NCBI GenBank assembly: GCA_902768065.1
Contig: CACXJP010000031.1
Span: forward strand, 1 to 16,899
Length of the DNA: 16,899 bases
From: an uncultured Erysipelotrichaceae bacterium
GTDB taxonomy: Bacteria; Bacillota_I; Bacilli_A; RF39; UBA660
Direction: 5' to 3'
The notes beneath the pieces are model-generated. The model was not told where the DNA came from. It was given only the letters and a program-made list of their open reading frames with translations, and searched no databases. Shown here piece after piece: positions 6,410 to 12,322 of the stretch. Numbering within the stretch: the first letter of the stretch is position 1; every line of letters starts with the position of its first letter. The position numbers and the translations under genes were made by a program.

Positions 6410-8833
6410 ATGGATAATCAAATTTTAGGTGGTTTTAACACATTTCCTGTTCAAAGAGTTAGTGCTGCTGAGAAAGCTAAACCTTCTTGGTATGCAAACT
6501 CTATTGATTATGTTATTGCTGCTGGAATAGGAGCTAATGATAGGACTGATACTGATTTGAAGTTATCTATCTTACGTGGTGATATTCCTAATGAGTTTTA
6601 CAAAAAGACTCTTAATCCTTATAACGCAAGTCAAGAAAAATATACTCGTTTTCCTGCTACTATGCGTAACTTTGATATTATGTCTGATATTATTAGACGT
6701 TATGTATCTGAGTATTATAAAGGTATTCATGAGTTTACAGTAAGCGCAAATAATCCTGAAGTTGTTCTTGCAAAAAATGCTAAACTTAAGCAAGAAGTTA
6801 GTCGTCTTTGTGAACAAGCTTTTATGGAAGAATTTCAACGTAATCTTCAACAACTTGTTCAAGATGCTGAAAATAATGGTCAACCTGCTGAAAGTGTTAA
6901 TCCTCAAGAGGCTATGCCTGATATGGAGGCTTTTGTTAAAAAGTTTAATGAAACTTATATTGATGATGCTAGTAAGCAAGGTCAAGATGTATTAGATTAT
7001 ATTAGGAGTGCAACTAAAGATACTATTATTTATCTCACTGCTATGTTTAACTGGTGTTCGCTTGGAGAATGTTATACTTACTCAGATGTTCGTGGAGATA
7101 AGATTATTAAAGAATGTGTTCCTGTTAATGAAGCGTATCCTGTTCCTAATGCTAATTATCTTGTAGAAGATTTTGATATGTTTGCTCGTAAGATGATGAT
7201 GTCTTATCAGCAAATCATTGATACTTTTGACGATGTTCTTGATGAAAAAGATAGGAAGTATCTTGAAGATTTTTATGCTCAAAGTAGAAATTCTACTAGT
7301 GCTCCTGTTCTTCTTAGATATGACCAATTATTTGAAATGTATCCTGAATATTGTGAAAAGTTTACTAAAGAAGAAAGAGAATTATTTAAGAAAGAACCTA
7401 TTCGTATTCATGATAATAATAGTACTCTTTATGAAGTATGGCATGTAGTTTGGAGAGGTGAAGCTCGTAGAGGTATTCTTACTCGAATTAATGAGATTGG
7501 TTTAGAGGAACAAATGGTAGTTGAAGAAGATTATCAATTTAATCCTGAAGCTGGTGATATTAATATCGAGTGGAAATATGAACCTCAAGTTTATGAAGGT
7601 TATCGTATTGGTGGACGTAGTTATGGTATTTATCCTATCAAAGCTAGACCTATAGCTTATCAACGTAATGGAAAGCTTCCTTATAATGGTATTATGGAAG
7701 TTCTTCCTCTTATGGGTAAGTTTAGTATCATTAAACTTATTACTCCGTTCCAAATTATGCGTAATATCTTTATTTATCATCGTGAGATGGTTATTGCTAA
7801 GTTTAAACTTGCAATATTACTTTTACCAAAATCTTTGGTTAATAGTAATTCAGAAGATGTTATTTATAAAATGGCAGCTGATGGAGTTCTTCTTGCTGAT
7901 GATGAAGATGATACTGCTGGAGTTAAGATGCAGCAGGTAAGATTTCTTCAAAGTCAAATGCAAGATTATATAACTCAAATTAGTAATCTTATTGAGTCTA
8001 TTAAAATGGAAGCTCGTGAGATGGTTGATATGAATATGCAACGTTATGGAGATATTGCTCAATCAGCTGGTGCTCAAGTTACTCAAGATGCTATTGTTCG
8101 TTCATCTATGGGAAGTGTTATTATTTTCCAGATGTTTGACGAAATGCGTAGAGCTGATTATGATAGAGATATAGACTTTGGTAAACTTGCTTATATTGAT
8201 GGACTTCAGACTACATTTATTGATGATCAACGTCGTAATAGAACTTTAAGTCTTGATGTAAATAGTTTTATTAATTCTGATTATTCTACTACTGTTCGTA
8301 ATGAGCAAAAAGAACTTGATAAACTTAAACAACTTAAAGATTGGGCTTTTAGTGCTGCACAAAATGGTGATTTGGAAGCTGCTATTTCTGCTATTACTGG
8401 AGATAATGTTGCTATGATTAAAGAAAATATTGAAAAATATATGGAGATTAAGCGGCAACATGAGCAAGCGATGCAAGAGATGGAACAAGCATTAAAATCA
8501 CAAGAGGTACAAGCAAAGTTGCAAGAGATACAAGCTCAAGGAGAAGTTGATGCTCGTCTTATGGAACTTAAGTATGCTTACGAAATGCAACTTAAATATA
8601 TTGATGTTGATATGAGTATGCTTACTGCCACTCCTGATGATAGTGGTCTTAAGACAAGACTTGCTCAAGAAGCAGAAGCTAATAAAACTAATCTTGCTCA
8701 GCAAAAGCTTAATCTTGAAAGAGAGAAATTTGCTGGAGATATGTATAATGCTGCTGCTGAAAGACAAGTTAAGAGAGAACAAATGGATACACAAATGAAG
8801 ATTGCTAAGACTAATAAGAATAAGTATGACTAA
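6410..8833 (+). CDS. portal protein (807 aa)
   Basis: The product is about 800 residues long, typical of crAss-like portals, and directly follows terL. Portal proteins form the twelve-subunit ring at one capsid vertex through which DNA enters and leaves. Features consistent with this are a long mixed N-terminal wing/stem region, a helical segment at about 510-560 (DYITQISNLIESIKMEAREM) fitting the stem/crown part, and a very long C-terminal helix rich in Gln, Glu and Lys (about 680-807), the usual barrel-forming tail. There is no sharp catalytic motif, so the call rests on size, composition and position between TerL and the head genes. The last eight bases overlap the next gene (ATGACTAA). 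Confidence 0.88.
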   Translation: MDNQILGGFNTFPVQRVSAAEKAKPSWYANSIDYVIAAGIGANDRTDTDLKLSILRGDIPNEFYKKTLNPYNASQEKYTRFPATMRNFDIMSDIIRRYVSEYYKGIHEFTVSANNPEVVLAKNAKLKQEVSRLCEQAFMEEFQRNLQQLVQDAENNGQPAESVNPQEAMPDMEAFVKKFNETYIDDASKQGQDVLDYIRSATKDTIIYLTAMFNWCSLGECYTYSDVRGDKIIKECVPVNEAYPVPNANYLVEDFDMFARKMMMSYQQIIDTFDDVLDEKDRKYLEDFYAQSRNSTSAPVLLRYDQLFEMYPEYCEKFTKEERELFKKEPIRIHDNNSTLYEVWHVVWRGEARRGILTRINEIGLEEQMVVEEDYQFNPEAGDINIEWKYEPQVYEGYRIGGRSYGIYPIKARPIAYQRNGKLPYNGIMEVLPLMGKFSIIKLITPFQIMRNIFIYHREMVIAKFKLAILLLPKSLVNSNSEDVIYKMAADGVLLADDEDDTAGVKMQQVRFLQSQMQDYITQISNLIESIKMEAREMVDMNMQRYGDIAQSAGAQVTQDAIVRSSMGSVIIFQMFDEMRRADYDRDIDFGKLAYIDGLQTTFIDDQRRNRTLSLDVNSFINSDYSTTVRNEQKELDKLKQLKDWAFSAAQNGDLEAAISAITGDNVAMIKENIEKYMEIKRQHEQAMQEMEQALKSQEVQAKLQEIQAQGEVDARLMELKYAYEMQLKYIDVDMSMLTATPDDSGLKTRLAQEAEANKTNLAQQKLNLEREKFAGDMYNAAAERQVKREQMDTQMKIAKTNKNKYD

Positions 8834-10475
8834 ACAAAGAAAACATCTTGATACTGTTAAACCTTTTGTTAATAACGAAATACCTATAGTTTATAATACA
8901 GATAATGTTAATCCTATATATGTAGATAATAATACAGGTGAAGTTTGGCAAAAGGATAAACCTAAAGGTGCTATAGTTCTTCCTGATGTTGAAGTAAAAG
9001 GTACTAGGCTTAAAGTTAATGAAGCTTTAGATAAACTTCCTAAAGAAAAAGGTCTAGAGAATCCTATGATTGACCCTTTCCTTTTAGCTCTAGGTGCTGG
9101 TAAATACAGTGGAGATGTTATAGGAGATTTAGTTGGAGAAGGATTAGGATATGCTGCTAGACCATTAACAAAAGTTGCTGCTGCTAAAGCTAAAGATTTT
9201 GGAAATTATGTTAGAGGTCACGTTTATTATAATGTAGCTCCTTTAGGATATGATCATGTTTGGCAAAGAGCAAAAGCTGTTACAAAAGGTATTGCTTCTG
9301 GTAAGAAAGCAGATATTGAAAATGCGCCTTGGATTAAAGATACTGACTGGGAAAAAGCAGCTAAAGAATATGGAATTCCTACTGAATATTTTAAACAAGC
9401 TCGTATAGATGCTTGGCGTATGCATAATCTTATGCCGCAAAAATATAATACTTTTGCTCCTTCTAATACATTAATTGGTGCTTATCAACCAAATCTTAAA
9501 GCTATAAAAGATAATCCTGATATAGCTAAACAATTATGGGCAAATGTACAAAATAATCCTAACGTAGATAAATACGCTTTAGCTAATATTTCTGATGCTA
9601 ATTATTCTGGTATAGATATAGTAAATGGTTCTGGAGGAAACGTAGGCAATGTTGATATAGATACATTTTTTGGTGATCCTATTAATATTCGTAGTCCTTT
9701 TAGTGGTGTAATGCGTTATAAAGACGTTTGGGATTTACATCCTTTTAGTAGAAAAGATGATAAGTTTACAAATAAAGTTATAAGACCTTTAACTCTTGGT
9801 ATAGCTAATAAATTATCAGGTGGAGTTAATAGAATAGGCAATAGACTTTATCATTTAGCTATGATAGATAAACAAAAGACTAAAGCATTTAGAGAAGCTC
9901 TTAAACGAGGAGAACAAGATGCTATAGATGCTTATATGGATACAGGAGAGGATGTTATTTATAAATGGGATACTCCTAAATTAGCTAAAAATATTCATAA
10001 AGCTACAGTTAAAACTTCTGAAGCTATTTTTAAAGGAGAAGAAAAACTTACTAAGAGTGCTCCTTTTAGAAAATTAGATAAGAAAATGGAAACATTTGAA
10101 GTAGGTGATCTTACTGGAGGTAAACCTTTTATTGTAACTACTGAAATACCTTTTCATAGACCTAGCGGTTTAGAATTGAGAGATGGTAAACTTTATCCTG
10201 CAAGACTTAGATTTGGTTTTGACCCAGATGCAATACCTACTTCAGCGCAAAAGAATTGGGAAAATACTGTAGGTAGAGGATTGTATATTAAACGTAACGG
10301 AGGTTTTATTCATATAGCTCCTTCTAAACGTGGTACTTTTACAGCTGCTGCAACTAAACATGGTATGGGTGTGCAAGAGTTTGCTAGTAGAGTACTTAGA
10401 AATAAAGAAGATTATTCTCCTAGTTTAGTTAAGAAAGCTAATTTTGCAAGAAATGCTAGTAAGTGGAATCATTAA
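8826..10475 (+). CDS. phage protein of unknown role with basic C-terminal module (549 aa)
   Basis: I chose ATG 8826, which overlaps the portal stop by 8 nt; a TTG at 8802 would extend it by eight residues. The N-terminus is polar, then residues about 80-125 are Gly/Ala-rich and weakly hydrophobic (LLALGAGKYSGDVIGDLVGE), followed by a long Lys-rich region. The last 45 residues form a compact basic block beginning KRGTFTAAATKHGMGVQEFA and ending KKANFARNASKWNH, a type of C-terminal module I have seen on various phage proteins. Sitting right after the portal, it may be an injected or internal virion protein, or a head fibre or spike component, but neither is demonstrated. More AGA and ATA codons than in the capsid gene suggest lower expression. 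Confidence 0.6.
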   Translation: MTKQRKHLDTVKPFVNNEIPIVYNTDNVNPIYVDNNTGEVWQKDKPKGAIVLPDVEVKGTRLKVNEALDKLPKEKGLENPMIDPFLLALGAGKYSGDVIGDLVGEGLGYAARPLTKVAAAKAKDFGNYVRGHVYYNVAPLGYDHVWQRAKAVTKGIASGKKADIENAPWIKDTDWEKAAKEYGIPTEYFKQARIDAWRMHNLMPQKYNTFAPSNTLIGAYQPNLKAIKDNPDIAKQLWANVQNNPNVDKYALANISDANYSGIDIVNGSGGNVGNVDIDTFFGDPINIRSPFSGVMRYKDVWDLHPFSRKDDKFTNKVIRPLTLGIANKLSGGVNRIGNRLYHLAMIDKQKTKAFREALKRGEQDAIDAYMDTGEDVIYKWDTPKLAKNIHKATVKTSEAIFKGEEKLTKSAPFRKLDKKMETFEVGDLTGGKPFIVTTEIPFHRPSGLELRDGKLYPARLRFGFDPDAIPTSAQKNWENTVGRGLYIKRNGGFIHIAPSKRGTFTAAATKHGMGVQEFASRVLRNKEDYSPSLVKKANFARNASKWNH

Positions 10476-10487
10476 AATTATTATAAT

Positions 10488-10625
10488 ATGATTAAAACTA
10501 GAGCTGAACTAACAGAGCAATTAAAAGGTGTTACTACAAGTGTAGTAAATCTTCTTGGCTCTGAAGATGCTAATAAGGCATTAAATGAAATTAGAAATAA
10601 AATAATTAATAAATATATTAAATAA
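10488..10625 (+). CDS. small hypothetical protein (45 aa)
   Basis: ATG to TAA, 45 codons, starting MIKTRAELTEQLKGVTTSVV and ending KIINKYIK. It sits in an otherwise unexplained gap with normal spacing (12 nt after the previous stop, 8 nt before the next ATG). The leader TTATAATATG is nearly the same as that of the next gene (TTTATAATATG), which supports real translation. Composition suggests two short amphipathic helices and no membrane segment. Function unknown. Confidence 0.6.
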   Translation: MIKTRAELTEQLKGVTTSVVNLLGSEDANKALNEIRNKIINKYIK

Positions 10626-10633
10626 TTTATAAT

Positions 10634-10894
10634 ATGAATAAAATTAAAGATTATTTTCATAGACATACTTTTACTCTTTGGGGAAAAGGTTCTGATGGTA
10701 ATTATGGTCCTATAATCAAAGGGTTATGTATAGCAGGAGTTGTTATAAGTTTTAAACAACTTACTCTTATAAAGAATTGTAAAATTTATAATATTCCTAT
10801 GATTATTAGTTATTATGTTGCTTGCGTTAAAGATATTATTAGAAATAAAATTAATGCTTATAAACTTAATAAAAGAAATATATTATTTGAATAA
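10634..10894 (+). CDS. small hypothetical, possibly membrane-associated protein (86 aa)
   Basis: The product begins MNKIKDYFHRHTFTLWGKGS and has two moderately hydrophobic stretches, IIKGLCIAGVVISF (about 27-40) and IYNIPMIISYYVACV (about 51-65), separated and followed by basic residues. This could be a two-helix membrane protein such as an accessory holin, but the segments are short and no family is recognisable. It lies between a tiny gene and the PLC-like gene, in the group ending with a three-helix membrane protein, so an envelope role is possible. Confidence 0.55.
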   Translation: MNKIKDYFHRHTFTLWGKGSDGNYGPIIKGLCIAGVVISFKQLTLIKNCKIYNIPMIISYYVACVKDIIRNKINAYKLNKRNILFE

Positions 10895-10903
10895 AGACAA
10901 ATA

Positions 10904-11500
10904 ATGTTAATTCAGTTGAAGAAAAATATGAAAATAGCTAGTCATAATTCATGGAGTTATTTAACTCCTAAAACCTGGTGGATGAAACTTATTCGTTTTG
11001 CTGCTAGATGTCAAGATGTAAGTGTATATGAACAATATGATTTAGGTGTTCGTGGATTTGATTTACGTGTTCGTTTTGATGAACATAATCAGCCTCAACT
11101 TGTTCATGGTTGTGTTATATATAAATCAGCTGTTAGCATTTGTGAGTATTTATATGACCTTAATTGTAAAAAAGATGTTTATGTTAGAGTTATTCTTGAT
11201 GTAAGAACTAAAAAGCAATACACTGTTAGACAAATAGATAATTTTAAAGATTTTTGTTCTGCTATTGAAGATATGTTTCCTGATATTAAATTTTATTGTG
11301 GAGATTGTCTTTATAATCATATTAATCTTTATGATTTTAAAAATCATCCTACTTGTGAAGAATTATATTCTTCTGTTTGTCCTCCTAAATTAATAGACGA
11401 TTGGTATCCTAGATGGTATGCTAAACGTAATAATAAAAAGAATATAGAAAAAGGTACAGATAAAGATTTTTTAATGATTGATTTTGTAAACATTAGATAA
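10904..11500 (+). CDS. PI-PLC-X-like phosphodiesterase (198 aa)
   Basis: The N-terminal third matches the X-domain of phosphatidylinositol-specific phospholipase C: SHNSW with His14 (family 'THNS' motif), then QDVSVYEQYDLGVRGFDLRV (family 'Q..SI.EQL..GVR..DLRV') with Arg50, Asp53 and Arg55, then QLVHG with the second catalytic His68. The later strand VYVRVILDVRT and the final DFLMIDFVNIR fit a TIM-barrel. These enzymes cleave phosphodiester bonds in inositol lipids or similar head groups. It is short for the family but keeps both histidines. There is no signal peptide, so like an endolysin it would need release or virion packaging to reach lipids. An internal ATG at 10928 gives MKIASHNSW and is a credible alternative start. 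Confidence 0.7.
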   Translation: MLIQLKKNMKIASHNSWSYLTPKTWWMKLIRFAARCQDVSVYEQYDLGVRGFDLRVRFDEHNQPQLVHGCVIYKSAVSICEYLYDLNCKKDVYVRVILDVRTKKQYTVRQIDNFKDFCSAIEDMFPDIKFYCGDCLYNHINLYDFKNHPTCEELYSSVCPPKLIDDWYPRWYAKRNNKKNIEKGTDKDFLMIDFVNIR

Positions 11501-11504
11501 TCTT

Positions 11505-11636
11505 ATGGATGATATTAAAGAACGATTTAAAGCTTTTGTTAAAAAGAGGCATATAACTATTAGTGAAAAAAGTATTGATAAAATGTTTAATTATAGTTTA
11601 AATTATGATAGAGAAAATAATAAAGTTGCTGGCTAG
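11505..11636 (+). CDS. small hypothetical protein (43 aa)
   Basis: ATG to TAG, 43 codons: MDDIKERFKAFVKKRHITIS and onward, ending DRENNKVAG. It is highly charged and probably helical, starts 4 nt after the PLC-like gene and overlaps the holin-like gene by 32 nt. The charged, helical composition is unlike random AT-rich DNA, and the tight fit between neighbours supports it. It is the only gene here with a TAG stop. Function unknown. Confidence 0.5.
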   Translation: MDDIKERFKAFVKKRHITISEKSIDKMFNYSLNYDRENNKVAG

Positions 11637-11883
11637 TATTCCAAATGATAAACTATTACATTCATACTTGATTCTTATTGTAAGTTTGATAGTTTTTGAT
11701 ATATTAGAGTTATTTATTCCGATGTGGTGGAATGTATTAATTACTAGTATTATTGCTACAGGATTTATGATATGGAAAGAATGGTATGATAGTAAACATA
11801 ATTGTACTCATAGTGTAGAAATTAAAGATATTATAGCTGGCTATGGTGGTCTAATATTAGGTTTGTTGTTAAAATTGTTGTAA
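11605..11883 (+). CDS. three-helix membrane protein, holin-like (92 aa)
   Basis: Three membrane helices are predicted by eye: about 19-38 (HSYLILIVSLIVFDILELFI), 41-58 (WWNVLITSIIATGFMIW) and 76-92 (DIIAGYGGLILGLLLKLL). Between them, NDKLLH and WKEWYDSK resemble the conserved charged positions of small phage and bacterial membrane proteins with the pattern 'D(K)xxH...KExxD...D', such as DUF2279/VanZ-like proteins. Small proteins of this form in phage genomes are often holins, which open the inner membrane for lysis. Placement right after a lipid-phosphodiesterase-like gene and before a terminator supports an envelope role. It overlaps the preceding tiny gene. Holin function is inferred. Confidence 0.6.
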   Translation: MIEKIIKLLASIPNDKLLHSYLILIVSLIVFDILELFIPMWWNVLITSIIATGFMIWKEWYDSKHNCTHSVEIKDIIAGYGGLILGLLLKLL

Positions 11884-11926
11884 TTGTAATAAACTTTTAA
11901 CTTGTAGTGCATCCCAAGTTACTTGC

Positions 11927-11970
11927 GCTCCCACTGCTGATATTGTTTCAGTTAGTGGGAGTTCTTTTAT
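11927..11970 (+). terminator. rho-independent terminator after the holin-like gene
   Basis: CTCCCACT (11928-11935) pairs perfectly with AGTGGGAG (11954-11961). The stem continues inward with CTGA (11937-11940) and TCAG (11948-11951) after a small bulge. The U-rich tract TTCTTTTAT follows directly, and further U runs come after it. The upstream side is not A-rich, so it should act on + strand transcription only. It would end the accessory/lysis transcript. Confidence 0.8.
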
Positions 11971-12073
11971 GTTTTTCTATATATTTTTATTTGATTTTAA
12001 AGCATTAAATTTATTACTGATGATTAGTTTATCGTTTTAAAAATTATATGATTCACAAGCTATTAAAACCACG

Positions 12074-12092
12074 TTAAATTTGGCAAATTTAA
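12074..12092. promoter_or_regulatory. 19-bp perfect palindrome, possible operator
   Basis: TTAAATTTGGCAAATTTAA has 9-bp arms around one central G. It lies 23 nt before repeat copy 4 and about 150 nt upstream of the capsid promoter. It may bind a dimeric regulator. The AT-rich base composition makes shorter palindromes common, but 9-bp arms are notable. Confidence 0.35.
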
Positions 12093-12100
12093 ACAATATA

Positions 12101-12149
12101 GAATGTATCATTTGAGCCGCCCCGTAGGAGAAATCCTGGAGATACATTT
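12101..12149 (+). promoter_or_regulatory. hairpin enclosing repeat copy 4
   Basis: AATGTATC (12102-12109) pairs perfectly with GATACATT (12141-12148), with a further G-U pair outside. Within the loop, AGGA (12126-12129) pairs with TCCT (12134-12137) around a GAAA tetraloop. The G7-type repeat is therefore carried in a structured stem. Pairing of the outer arms suggests either an RNA element or the ends of an inserted unit. Confidence 0.45.
12115..12134 (-). repeat. G7 dispersed repeat, copy 4 (inverted, diverged)
   Basis: AGCCGCCCCGTAGGAGAAAT shares the GGGGCGG variant of copy 2 and has one further change (TCCT for TTCT when read on the other strand). It forms an inverted pair with copy 5 across 418 nt that include the capsid promoter and the start of the scaffold-like gene. 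Confidence 0.8.
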
Positions 12150-12241
12150 AGTTATAACAGTAATAATTATATATATACTATTATTAATATTACAGAAATT
12201 GTTAATAATAGTGAAATAGGTATTAAAAATCAAGTTGTAAG

Positions 12242-12273
12242 TTTGTATAATTCATATAAAAATCTTATCTTTG
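12242..12273 (+). promoter_or_regulatory. Bacteroidota-type promoter for the capsid genes
   Basis: TTTG at 12242-12245 and TATCTTTG at 12266-12273 are separated by 20 nt, matching the Bacteroides primary-sigma pattern TTTG ... TAnnTTTG with optimal spacing. Transcription should start near 12279, giving a leader of about 44 nt before the ATG at 12323. Together with the terminator at 11927-11970 this marks the start of a separate capsid transcript, probably read by host RNA polymerase. Confidence 0.65.
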
Positions 12274-12322
12274 CAACTGATAAAGATACTTTAGTATTAT
12301 AAATATTAAAACAAATTAAGTT

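Larger units (their letters stand above)
11884..12322. other. long intergenic control region (439 nt)
   Basis: This is the only gap of this length in the window. In order it contains a small hairpin (AACTTG 11899-11904 with CAAGTT 11915-11920), a rho-independent terminator, about 100 nt of featureless AT-rich DNA, a 19-bp palindrome, an inverted G7 repeat inside a second hairpin, and a promoter about 50 nt before the next ATG. A 66-codon frame without a start codon (12102-12302) also runs through it. It divides the accessory/lysis genes from the capsid genes and so looks like a transcription boundary. Confidence 0.7.

Noticed and set aside
11969..12040. 23-codon hydrophobic ORF just after the terminator
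   Set aside because: It starts inside the terminator's U tract and consists almost only of residues encoded by AT-rich codons; nothing separates it from chance.
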